This document shows positions 1 through 9,989 of a stretch of 64,000 nucleotides of DNA, one piece after another. The position numbers and the translations under genes are program-made. The notes beneath the pieces were generated by a model. The model saw only the letters and a list, made by a program, of their open reading frames with translations, did no database searches and was not told where the DNA came from. This DNA comes from Platanthera guangdongensis (Eukaryota; Streptophyta; Magnoliopsida; Asparagales; Orchidaceae), in the NCBI GenBank assembly GCA_039583875.1, contig CM077159.1:5692499-5756498 (forward strand), given 5' to 3'. Each line of letters begins with the position of its first letter. The first letter of the stretch is position 1.

Positions 1-1375
1 AAGAATCTGAATCTGAACTAGAACAAGAAACTGAACTTGAACTTGAACCTTGTACCTTACTAGGTCCTGGCTGCTCCAGGATTTTGGCACTCTCTGTCAA
101 AGCCATTAGCCCTTGGCATTGACTGTCTTCTTGTTCATAAATAGACTCCATTAACTGCATGAATTCTTCCTCTTCTTCTTCAGCAAACAGCCCTATGTAG
201 GCTTCAGCCTCAGACTCAGTTTCTGAAGAAGAGATATCTGATAGAGTCTTCTCCTTCTTGGCAACAAAAGACTTCTCTTTCTTTCCTTTGAAGTGAGCCT
301 TTTTCCTGTCACCAGATTCCTTTCTCTTCTCTGGACAATCTGCAATAACATGGCCTTGTCTATTACAGTAATAGCACACTATCTTAGATCCAGTTGCCTT
401 GCTTGACTTTGTCCTCTTCCTATCTTGCTTTGAAGGCTTTTTCTCCTGATAAAAGACTTCCTTTCCCTTTGAAGTAGAAGGTCTTGACCTCCACTGTTTC
501 TTCTTCAAGAATTTCTGAAAGTGTCTAGTGAAGGCAGCAAAGTCTTCATCACTTTCACTGCTCTCAGTCTTTGTGCTGACTGACTCATCTGATTCTGATT
601 CAACTACCTCTGGAGGTGGAGTTGATGAATTATTCCTGCACTTTCTGGGAACTTCTGTCTTGAAAGCAACTGATCTTTCCTTGTGTTCAATTCTTGTTGA
701 CTTCTCCTCCTCTTTCCTCACTGTCAATTGCATTTCATAAGACAATAACTTGCCAAACAGTGTAGGAGGAGGAATTTCCCCCAACTTAGCCATTTCTCTA
801 ATGACACAGATCTTTGTGTCCCAATCTTTGGTTAGGGACCTTAGGAACTTGTCATTTAGTTCATAGTTACTGAACTCTCTTCCATAAGACAAGAGTTCAT
901 TAACTATTCTGTAGAACTTCTTGTAGCACTCAGTTATGCTATCACCTTTAACTTGTCTAAAACTCTCATACTCCTTATTTAGCAAGGATTTTCTATCTTG
1001 TCTGACTTCTTCAGATCCTTCCATATACACTATAAGAGTGTCCCACATCTCTTTGGCTGTCTTACAGTGTATAAGATTCTGAAAAGTTGCATCATCAATG
1101 GCACTCACTATTATGTTCTGTGCCCTCTTGTCCATTGTGGCTAGGACAATCTCATCCTTAGTCATCTCAGAGAAATCCTTTGGAGTTCTCTGATTTGCAT
1201 CTAAAACTGAAATCTTCATGGGCACATAAGGCCCTTCCTTTACTGTGATGTAGATTCTAGGGTCTGAGGCCTCCATAAACAGCCTTACCCTTTCCTTCCA
1301 GATCTCAAAGATCTCTTTCCTGTATATGGGTAATTTCATGGAACCCAATTCCTTGTGATTCTCAGAGGAACCCAT
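1..1375 (-). CDS. gag: SIRE-Z Gag, N-terminal ~458 residues, open to the window edge
   Basis: Capsid/nucleocapsid precursor of SIRE-Z, which packages element RNA in cytoplasmic virus-like particles. The ATG at 1373-1375 matches the start of SIRE-B and SIRE-A gag (MGSSENHKELG). No stop is seen between it and position 1. Residues ~1-230 form the copia Gag core (motifs WKERVRLFMEASDPR and FLRSLTKDWDTKICVI). Next comes an acidic/serine-rich stretch, then a zinc knuckle of form C-X2-C-X4-H-X4-C (CYYCNRQGHVIADC) near plus 330-375, then a lysine-rich tail and a serine-rich tract. Both other SIRE gag copies here have lesions, so this open frame is notable. The second zinc knuckle and the gag/pro junction are outside the window. 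Confidence 0.85.
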   Translation of the reverse strand, partial: MGSSENHKELGSMKLPIYRKEIFEIWKERVRLFMEASDPRIYITVKEGPYVPMKISVLDANQRTPKDFSEMTKDEIVLATMDKRAQNIIVSAIDDATFQNLIHCKTAKEMWDTLIVYMEGSEEVRQDRKSLLNKEYESFRQVKGDSITECYKKFYRIVNELLSYGREFSNYELNDKFLRSLTKDWDTKICVIREMAKLGEIPPPTLFGKLLSYEMQLTVRKEEEKSTRIEHKERSVAFKTEVPRKCRNNSSTPPPEVVESESDESVSTKTESSESDEDFAAFTRHFQKFLKKKQWRSRPSTSKGKEVFYQEKKPSKQDRKRTKSSKATGSKIVCYYCNRQGHVIADCPEKRKESGDRKKAHFKGKKEKSFVAKKEKTLSDISSSETESEAEAYIGLFAEEEEEEFMQLMESIYEQEDSQCQGLMALTESAKILEQPGPSKVQGSSSSSVSCSSSDSDS

Positions 1376-1469
1376 GTTTCTTGATATTCTTGAATTTCTT
1401 GAATCTGTGATTTGCCTTACACTGAATCTGCCAAACAGGATCTCCTCAGACTGTTAGTCCTTTTTGAGG

Positions 1470-1487
1470 AACCTGGCTCTGATACCA
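1470..1487 (-). other. Primer binding site of SIRE-Z (initiator tRNA-Met)
   Basis: The minus strand reads TGGTATCAGAGCCAGGTT, a perfect 18-nt complement of the 3' end of plant initiator tRNA-Met, two bases inside the LTR. It primes minus-strand cDNA synthesis. Confidence 0.93.
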
Positions 1488-2387
1488 CTTGAAAGATATG
1501 GTACCTAAACACCTAGAGGGGGGTGAATAGGTGACCTAATCCTTTTTAAACTTTAATAGCAGCAATCAGTTATATCACAGAATACTAACTATTTTATTAC
1601 AGCAAACAAACAGCATACACAGCAACAATCACAGCACAATACAGCATACACAGTGGTTTATAGTGGTTCCCCAAGATATGGGTACATCCACTTTCCCTCT
1701 TCGCCTATCTAGCAGTGTACTAGATTCGGCCAAACTCCTCCACTGTCTCAGAACCCAAATTGGTTCCTACACCTCAGGCCCAAGGCCCTACAACTCAGCT
1801 TTATTCAAAAGCCTACACTCAGCCAACCAAGGCCTACTCTCAGCCAACCAAGGCCTACACTCATCCCCAAAGGCCTACACTCAGCCAACAAGGCCTACAC
1901 TCAGAGATCTCAATCTCCTACACTCAGGCTCTCAAGCCCTACCCTCAGCCTTTATATTTATAGGCTTACAATTCACTCAGATCCAAAGGATCCTACAAGT
2001 TAAAAATGTATTACAAATATTAACTCAACAACTCAGAAATAAAAGAGGGGAGTTGAGAGTTTCTTGATGAGTTCTTGGAAGAACTCAGCTGGATTCAATC
2101 TGACTTAGCTTTCTTCAAAGCTTCTTGAGTAGAACTGAATAAGACTGAATCCTCCTGCAGTTGTTCCTTGACCTCTGCCACTTAAGATCCAGAATGAATC
2201 TGAATCCTTCTTCTCAGCCTAGTTCCAGAGGCTGATTTCTTGGATGGAGCTCTCTCTCTCCAACTTCTTAGATCTGCACTTGGACTGCAAGATCTTCTTG
2301 TGTTGATACTCTGTGTACCACTTTAATAACTTGTTCTTCAATAATGTGATCAACCTCAACAACAGTTTCTGTAAACTGTAGGTGCCT

Positions 2388-2395
2388 ATTTATAG
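2388..2395 (-). promoter_or_regulatory. TATA box of SIRE-Z LTR promoter
   Basis: TATAAATA on the minus strand, inside CCTATAAATAGG, directly downstream of the palindrome array and in the same relative place as in the other SIRE LTRs of the window. Confidence 0.65.
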
Positions 2396-2527
2396 GCCTT
2401 CTTCATGGTAACCGGCTGGTCCGGTCCATAACTGACTTCTGATATCTCTGACAGGTGCTGTAGACCGGCTGGAACGGCAGCTGTCAAGTCATCCAGTCAT
2501 TTCTTGAAAATCTCTAACTGTCTGAAA

Positions 2528-3435
2528 GTGTCGAGACTTTCTGTCTTTAAGTGTCGACACTTATAGACCAAGTGTCGACACATGCTGTGTAAGTGTCGAC
2601 ACAAGTCTACAAGGTGTCGACACAACTCCTTGTATGTCTCGATACAGATTCTTCTTCAGGTGTCGACACTGAAATTGAGTGTCGACACAAGTACTTGATC
2701 TTCTATCTGTACTGAATTCTTCTAAGTGTCGACACATCACCTTTGTGTCGACACAACTTCTTGTGTTGAATCTGTCAAGTGTCGACACTACTTCTTGGTG
2801 TCGACACATAGTCTTCTATGTTGATACTTGCTGAGTGTCGACACAGCTCCTTGTGTCGACACACCTTCTTTTTGTTGAGACTTCAGCTGAGTGTCGACAC
2901 ATTCCCTTAGTGTCGACACTTGTACTTAGAATAATTTTGTTGATCTTTCTGATCTTTGCTAAGTGTCGACACAGCTCCTTGTGTCGACACTTTCTTCAAG
3001 TGTAGAGTCTTTAGCTGAGTGTCGACACATTGTGCTGGGTGTCGACACATACTTCATGTGTTGACTCTTCTGGTTGTGTGTCGACACATTGTGCTGGGTG
3101 TCGACACATACTTCAAGTGCTGACTCTTCTGTTGAGTGTCGACACATTGTTCTGAGTGTCGACACTTTAACTTAGTCTCTGCAGACTTTTGCTGAGTGTC
3201 GACACATACTTCAAGTGTCGACACTTTCTTGTGTAGACACAACTTCACTGGGTGTCGACACAGCTCCTTATGTCGACACTTTCTGTCTGCACTTTTTTCA
3301 CTGAGTGTGACACAACTCAAGTGTGACACTTACTGTCTGGTGTCGACTTTCTGTCGACACACAAGTGTGACTGCTTGTCTGGGTGTCGACACAAGTCTTC
3401 TTAAGTGTCGACACTTTCCCTCTGGGTGTCGACAC
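2528..3435. repeat. GTGTCGACAC palindrome array in the SIRE-Z LTR
   Basis: Dozens of perfect or near-perfect copies of the 10-bp palindrome GTGTCGACAC (a SalI core) lie at short intervals with unrelated spacers. Degenerate forms (GTGTCGAGAC, GTGTAGACAC) fill some gaps. The array sits in U3 upstream of the TATA box, as expected of a cis-regulatory or chromatin-binding array. Function is inferred. Confidence 0.9.
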
Positions 3436-3580
3436 ATGGACTTAGAAACTTTTTGCTTCAGTCCAGTGATTACATAACCTGCACAAGTAAACTCAACATA
3501 CATCAAATACATTATGATGTATATCATTGAGTTGGGTGAGGCTTCTTCAAATCAGGTACATTTGACCAATGTACCCAACA

Positions 3581-3926
3581 GATGCATATATTTATCCGCA
3601 TAGATTCCGCCCATTTGCCAAGTAACGCCAGATGGAAGCAATATGGAAGCAGTAATAAATTGTTTATTTTTAACCAAGCAGATAACCTTAATTAACTCCT
3701 CCAGCTATAAGAGGATTATACCACCTGATTTGCCAATAGCGGGAACAAAGTCGAAGCTCCAGCGCCTTCCAATTAACCGGTCCACATCCCGCCTCAAAAA
3801 AGCATGTCGGTGAGTTTCCAATAACACCACAACAATAGGATTATGACACCGTACAAGCTCATGAAGATGCGCACAGGCAGTGAGCTTGCTAGCATCGCAG
3901 CAATTCCAAAAGATTATTTTTGTCAT
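3581..3926 (-). pseudogene. LINE-1 ORF2 N-terminal fragment (AP-like endonuclease)
   Basis: Start of the LINE ORF2 polyprotein. The ATG at 3924-3926 gives MTKIIFWNC, the first endonuclease motif (Asn of FWN), followed by VVLLET, the second motif with the catalytic Glu. The frame then meets a stop after GGIILL where LINE-2 has Trp, and is broken by SIRE-Z at 3580. The domain would nick target DNA to prime reverse transcription. This copy is inactive. Confidence 0.85.
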
Positions 3927-3930
3927 TTCC

Positions 3931-5591
3931 TTAGAGGGGAGCCCCTGCTGCACAACCAGCCTCATCCCTGCTGAGAATGGATCTTGCTCTACTCTTCGAC
4001 TTACCACGAGGACTCTTGGTAGGCGACCTTGCTCGCCGCACAACATCCTCCACAACTTCGTCCTCATCTACAGGGTCAATAATGGCATTTTCCCCCAATG
4101 GAATCTCGGCAGTTGGGGTAGAAACACCAACCCCTGCTTGGCTCGCCACCCCGACAGCGGAAGCATTGGTTGCTGCGTCAAAAGCAGGGGCTTTGGGAGT
4201 ATTCATATCAGCAGCTATAGGCACTACTTCTTTAATAGGCTTTTCCACTTTTCGCCATTGCCAATTTCCTGGAGGTCTTGGCGGAGCTTCCCCATCCTTC
4301 GGCTTTTGAGGAGGCTTTTTGGGAGCACTAGTGTCCATTCGTCCAGCCCCGCTTGCGAGTTTAATCTCTTCGAATCGGGCTTGGCCATCATGTCACTGCA
4401 AGCAACATCCCCGTGATTGGCGAACCCGCAGGTTGTACATACGGAGCCAATCCCTTTGTAGCTAAGCTTTTGGAAGAGTTTCCCGGAACCCTTGCTATTG
4501 AGCCATAATCCTCCTACCAGCGGTATGGACAGATCCCGACGAACACAAATCCGCGCGAAGCTTGTTCGGGCTCGTGATTTAGTGAAGCCGTCAATGAAGA
4601 GAGGCTCGCCCACAATTTCGGCAATGCGGAAGAGATTTTTGTCTCCCCAAAACTGTAGGGGCAGCCCAGGAAGTCTAATCCACGTTGGCACCAACATACG
4701 CGAGTTGAGAGCCGGCACAAATCTTTCAGACCAAACATCTAGACCGACCAAGTGCCCGGCGACATGCCACGGGCCACCGAGCCAGACATAATCTTTGTCC
4801 TCCCTCCTTGAGAACTTCAACAGGAAGTATCCCTCCCCTAAGTCACATACTTGGAAGCCATTGAAGTGTCCCCACTTTAATCGAAGCTGGACCGAGAGCC
4901 ATTCAAAACGAAAATTAACGCCCACAATCCTACCAACCAGCGCATTAGCAGAGTCCGCTTGGATTTCTTCCACCTCCTCATCATCCATACTTACAATGCC
5001 ATCAACAAAATACTCATCTTGCTGGATGTCAACTTTCGGGAACTGGACTGGGACATTTTTAGACCAAATCCGGGGCAGCGGGGCCGGAGCCGGCAAGTGC
5101 GCTGCAGCCGGAAAAGTCACCTTAGCAGCAGCAGCCTGGGAAGCAGGAATTGAAGCAGAAATTGGCATTTTTTGTGTACCCACGGAAGGGTCATTTTGTG
5201 TCAAACCACAAGCATTCATAAGGGAGTCGACCGATCCTGGGATGAAAGGCCTCGCCGTATGCCTAAGAGGGGAATGAATGTTGTTGTTGCGGAGAATTTG
5301 GGATGATGAACTCATAGAATCATTTTCACGAACACTTGGAGGGCACTTTGAAGAACTGGCAGAACTCATAGAATGCACAGATCTCTCTGAGCTCTCCGAA
5401 TCCGAAGCAGCAGAAGCATCTATAGCAGGCTTGGAAGAAACGGGGGACGAAGAAACCTCAACATCCGAAGCAACCAGGGGAGAAGAGGGAGACGCACCTC
5501 GAGCCGAACCAGAAACTGCAGGCGGAGAGGAAGGAATATGTGAGGCAGCCCTCCGCCCATCAAGAATCTTGCGATTCTTCTTCTTGCCCAT
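3931..5591 (-). pseudogene. LINE-1 ORF1 (RNA-binding Gag-like protein), frameshifted
   Basis: Minus-strand ORF1 starting MGKKKNRKILDG at 5591. Order: Ser/Ala-rich N terminus (~1-200); a DUF4283-like domain (~215-360; motifs GGPWHVAGHLVGLDVW and PTWIRLPGLPLQFWG); a zinc knuckle CTTCGFANHGDVAC (~390-405); and a proline/lysine-rich C-terminal tail. Compared with LINE-2 the frame shifts near 4330, so the tail (PPRPPGNWQWRKVEKP) lies in another frame. A second small deletion near 3945 gives an early stop at 3931. The protein would coat LINE RNA. Family membership is clear; the copy is broken. Confidence 0.87.
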
Positions 5592-5932
5592 CAAACGCCG
5601 AGCCCCAAAGGCCTATCAAAGCTGGAAACAGCAGAAACTGCACACCAAAACACCTGCACCTCAAGTAGCAAGCCCACCGCCACTGCACCACACCGCCACT
5701 ACTGCACGAACCCCACCGCAGCTACAGCACCCACACCTGCACGCCGCCACCGCACATGCACGCCACCACAGCACCTGCATGCCACCACCGCACCCGCATG
5801 CCACCACCGCACCGGGACGGGACACGCCACCGCAGCAGACCCCGCCGCACCCCCACACTCTCTCTAGAAGCTCTCTCCACTCTCTAGAACTCTCTCCCAA
5901 AGTTTTTGGGTTCCTTGAAAGGGGCATTAGCC

Positions 5933-5957
5933 TATATATATATATATAATATATAAA
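5933..5957. repeat. TA-rich tail of LINE-2
   Basis: An AT dinucleotide run directly beyond the LINE-2 ORF2 stop codon (TAA at 5966-5964 on the minus strand). It is in the position of a LINE 3' tail, and here the tail is TA repeats rather than poly(A). Confidence 0.65.
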
Positions 5958-5963
5958 AATATT

Positions 5964-8900
5964 ACATGGCTACACTATCCTTGGAAAGGACGAAGGAAAG
6001 AGGCTGGGGAAGGGGCATACCCCTTTCCCATAGGAAATTAGAAGAACACGCCATATTGGCAACATAATTGGCCACAGAATTTGCTCTACGATCAACAAGA
6101 GAGACGATAATCCTTGGGCAATCCTACATCGAGTGCGCCAAAGACCGATCAACGTCGCCATCCCAAGTTCCTGATAGAATTCGGTTTAGAGTGGTGCAGG
6201 CAAAAGCTGAGTCTCCCTCCAAGATGAAGCCCAACTGTGAGTTCATAAACGGCCTTGCATGTATGTTGCCGTGAAGGGCGCTTCAGACTTCGGTCATATT
6301 AACTGATCGGCTATGGATGCGGAACCCCTTGGCTGAAATGAGGGTCCCATCATGACCACAAATAGAGCATCCTATTCCGGCGATGTTGTTTGGGTGAACT
6401 GAGCCATCGAAGTTGATTTTTATCCAACCCAATGGCGGGGGCGACCAAAAAGGCTCGATGTTTACACGGGCCGCTCAGTTACCATTCGAAGCATCCAAGA
6501 TAGCATTCAAGACAATTGATGAGGGCTGCAGGAACGGCTCACCATGGAGCCGTTGATTTCTAGCTTTCCAAATACTGTAAATTATTGCAGTTAGCATCTT
6601 TGTTTCCTTTGAGCGTGTGCTAGATTCCATCTCCTTCAGGAGCACATCCAATAGAGAGGCGATGTTGGAATGTAACAGAAACCTCATTCTGGCCATCATT
6701 GTTCAAATGCGGGCAACAAAGCTATAGCTCCCATAAATGTGCGCGATATTCTCGGACTGGTTGCACCCCCACGGACAGGCGGCATCGTCACGAAGGAGGT
6801 GTAGGTGCAATCATAAGTTGGTATGTAATAGATTGTTCAAAGCTCTCCAAATCATGGCTAAATATCTTGGCTGTGCCTTCACTTTCTAGATGTTCCCGCC
6901 CCCATACAGCTCCTGCGGGCATTCCAGGCGATACAAAACACCAGCAGCCATCTGTTGCTTTTCAGAATGGGCCCAAACTAACTTGTCCCTTCCACCAACA
7001 TCGTCCCTCGGCAATCTTGAAATGACATCAGTGAGGAGATCACCAAAACCACCCAAGCTCTCACCCAACCATTGCGAGCTGGCATCAAGGAGACCAGCAA
7101 CTCGCTCCGGCAGGGCATCAACATTTATAAAGGTTGGCCATTTGTTGAGAGGACATGCATTAAGCCAGCTATCCTCCAATGTTGAGATGTCCATGTTGTG
7201 CCCCACCATCCAGAAAGTCTGATCAGCCACAATCTTGCCCGCAGAGGCAATGCATTTCCAGATTTTGGAGTGAGAGCGGCTCGGCACGAACCGATTCCTT
7301 CCAGCATACCTGGCCCCGAAACTCCTGGCAAATAAAGAACCATCTGGAGCAGCAACCCGTGCCGCAGCTTTACCCATCAGGATGCGCCTCCAGAGAGAAA
7401 GGTTTTTAAAACCCAGTCCGCCTTTGTCCCTCGGCAAGCATAAATCAACCCATTTTGTGAAATGCAAGGAGCGCTTGTTATTTGATCCCCCCAAAAGAAA
7501 TTGGATAGCAAACTATTTATTTTGTTAATTGTGGAGACCGGCACAGGGGACATGGCCAGAGCGTGCAGCGGGATGGCGGACATCGTGCTATTGATGAGAG
7601 CGATTCTAGCCGCAAGAGATAAATGTCGAGCACACCATGATCTAACTTTGCCTGAAATTTGGTCCAGTAGATGATCGAAATTAGCAATCCGAACTTTGCT
7701 CGGGCGAAGGACAATCCCCAGGTAGTTAATGGCATTGGAAGGCCCATGACCTAACAGTTGTAAGATATCCTTCTTGGAGGCCGGCGGAACCTTGGGGCCA
7801 AATAATATATTTGATTTTGAAACGTTTACAGCTTCCCCGGAGAGCAAACAGTATCGCAACAAGATCTCCTTAATCTCCCTTGCTGATCCAATTGTTGCCG
7901 CGCCAAAAATGAGAGTATCGTCTGCGAACAGGAGGTGAGAAAGCTTTGGGGCCACAGGTGAGATTTGAATGCCAATCCCCGGTAGAGAGCTCGCCTTGAG
8001 CATTAGAGAGAGAATCTCGGAGCACATAATGAATAAGTATGGAGATAAGGGGCATCCCTGTCTTAGGCCACACGAAGCATGTATCCATTTTGTTCTGGAG
8101 CCGTTAATAAGAAGGCCAAATCGAGGGTTGGAGATACACTCCATAATGAGATTAATCCAGAATGGTGCGAAGTTGAAGCCGGCCAGCATCCGCTTGACAA
8201 ATGGCCATTGGATACGATCGAAGGCCTTCTCCATGTCAATTTTCAGCGCCATGTAGCCAGTTTTACTTTGAGTAGTGTGTAGCCGATGGACAATTTCCTA
8301 AGCAAGGAAGCAGTTGTCCGATAGTAGCCGATCGGGGACATAGGCCGTTTGCTCCTCCGATATTAGCCTTTGTAGCAGGGGCTTCATGCGATTGGCAATG
8401 ATCTTTGCCACGACGTTGTAAATTGTGGAACACAAACTGATTGGCCGAAAATGCTCTGGAATGCATGGCCTGCTGCACTTTGGGATAAGGACAACCAAGG
8501 TGTCCTTCCACTTAGCCTCCATAGATCCAGTAGCAAAGAAATTTTTAACTGCAGCGATAAGATCAAGCATGGTAAAATTCCAAAAATGCGTAAAAAAGGA
8601 ATGGGTTACCCCGTCGCAACCCGGTGTCTTGTTCCGCCCAAAAGAGAAAACAGTTTTTTTGATTTCGGCGTCCGTGGGCGGGGCAGCCAGCAATTAGCCT
8701 TCCATCTCCGAGATCCGCCCGCGAGGGCGCGGCAATTCCTCAGCGGCTGTTGAGAATTCAGCACACCATCTCTTAGAAAAATGTCCCACCATAGCCTTTT
8801 CAAGATAGCTCTGCTCCGTAATGATCTCATCCCCAATATGCAAGCTATGGATCTGATTAACATGTGTTCGCTGTGTAGCAGCGGCCTGGAAAAATGCGGA

Positions 8901-9989
8901 ATTCCTGTCCCCGAGCTCGAGCCAGCTGCATTTGGAACGCTGCCACCACCAAGCGTCCAACTTTATTTGAATCTCGTTGTAGCGAGCGAGAAGATCACGG
9001 AGAGATTGTAATTCAAACACGGAGAGAGCAGCACTGGCCTCACGCAACTGGAGAGCACCAATTTCCTCTTCCAGATTTTTAGCATTTTCCGCTTCCTTTT
9101 TGGCATTAAACTTTGACCACCTCGATAGGGCCTTGATGGTTCTTGCACATTTGACATCCAGGACTTTACTTGGGCTCCCAGTTACAGGTTTCAGCCAGGA
9201 TCCAAGGACGACGTTGTGAGCATCCGGATTAATCATCCACGTTTCCTCAAATTTTAGGCATCTTCCGGACCCAATGAATGAAAGTTGGTCCATTTCGAGC
9301 AGAAGAGGCGCGAGATCCGAAGCAATTCTTTGCAGATGGTGAACAATGGATCCAGGAAAAGCTAGAAGCGCCGGGGCATTTAGTAGCACACGGTCAAGCC
9401 GCGAGAGGACACGGTCAGCCGGGCGTTGGTTGTTACACCAAGTGAATATATTCCCCGTATAAGGAACTTCGTGAAGACCAGAGAGAGTGATAAAGTTTGC
9501 AAATTCATGTGGTCCATTGGACATCTTGAATCTGCCACCCCCACGCTTTTCCTCCGCCCTCAACACACAATTGAAATCTCCTCCCAAGATAGTAGGAATA
9601 CTCAAATTCAGATTAGCCAACTCATCCCATAGGTGCCTTTGATGATGCATATATTTAACCGCATAGATTCCGCCCATTTGCCAAGTAACGCCAAATGGAA
9701 GCAATATGGAAGTAGTAATAAATTGTTTATTTTTAACCAAGCAGCTAACCTTAATTAACTCCTCCAGCCATAAGAGGATTATACCACCTGATTTTCCAAT
9801 AGCGGGAACAAAGTCGAAGCTCCAGCGCCTTCCAATTAGTCGGTCCACATCCCGCCTCGAAAAAGCCTGTCGGCGAGTTTCCAATAACACCACAGCAATA
9901 GGATTATGACACCGTACAAGCTCATGAAGATGCGAGCGGGCAGTGAGCTTGCTAGCGCCGTGGCAATTCCAAAAGATTATTTTTGTCAT
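5964..9989 (-). pseudogene. LINE-2 ORF2: endonuclease, reverse transcriptase, RNase H
   Basis: LINE polyprotein catalysing target-primed reverse transcription. Order on the minus strand: AP-like endonuclease (9989-~9200; FWNCHG, LLET, GGDFNCVL), linker, RT (~8690-7500; IPKCSRP, DMEKAFDRIQW, LRQGCPLSPYLF, catalytic FADD), a zf-RVT/helper region (~7490-6880) and an RNase H-like domain (~6460-5964; GWIKINFDGS, VDRRANSVANYVA) ending at 5964. Lesions: stop at 8694-8696, stop at 8298-8300, a frameshift near 7480 and further stops after 6886. The third endonuclease motif reads SDLAP instead of SDHAP, losing the catalytic His. The ATG overlaps the ORF1 stop (ATGA), which suggests coupled translation. 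Confidence 0.88.

Larger units (their letters stand above)
1..3580 (-). mobile_element. SIRE-Z: 5' part of a SIRE-lineage Ty1/copia retrotransposon
   Basis: Minus-strand LTR retrotransposon of which the window holds the 5' LTR, primer binding site and most of gag; the rest lies left of position 1. It is assigned to the SIRE copia lineage by close similarity of its gag and LTR to SIRE-B and SIRE-A, which carry SIRE-type pol. Its outer LTR edge (TGTTGGGTACA on the minus strand) abuts LINE-1 at 3581, and the intact sequence across this point is seen in LINE-2 near 9650. The flanking bases GATGC are therefore the expected 5-bp target duplication, whose partner is off-window. Confidence 0.9.
1490..3580 (-). 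repeat. 5' LTR of SIRE-Z (2,091 bp)
   Basis: The LTR begins TGTTGGGTACA at 3580 and ends CTTTCA at 1490 on the minus strand, next to the PBS. In transcription order it holds a conserved edge block, a long GTGTCGACAC palindrome array (3435-2528), a conserved stretch with GACCGGCTGG, a TATA box (plus 2388-2395), and a transcribed part containing a degenerate 20-bp minisatellite (GGCCTACACTCAGCCAACCA, plus ~1810-1905) and a G-run next to the LTR end. Short open frames across it are by-products of these repeats. Confidence 0.93.
3581..5919 (-). mobile_element. LINE-1: L1-type LINE, interrupted by SIRE-Z
   Basis: 5' half of a minus-strand plant L1-type LINE, nearly identical to LINE-2 (9650-11967). 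Its 5' end lies where similarity to LINE-2 stops, after TTCCTTGAA at 5919. Its downstream half is not lost by ordinary 5' truncation: it is cut by SIRE-Z at 3581 and should continue left of that element. Contents are the 5' UTR (5592-5919, GT/TG-rich on the sense strand), ORF1 and the start of ORF2. Confidence 0.88.

Noticed and set aside
2528..3435. CRISPR-like array (short palindromic repeat with unique spacers)
   Set aside because: Repeats are 10 bp with degenerate spacers of ~10 bp, lie inside retrotransposon LTRs of a plant genome, and no cas genes are present.
5278..5949. Plus-strand 223-codon frame with Pro/His-rich end
   Set aside because: It is antisense to LINE-1 ORF1 and its 5' UTR; the repeat composition explains its length.
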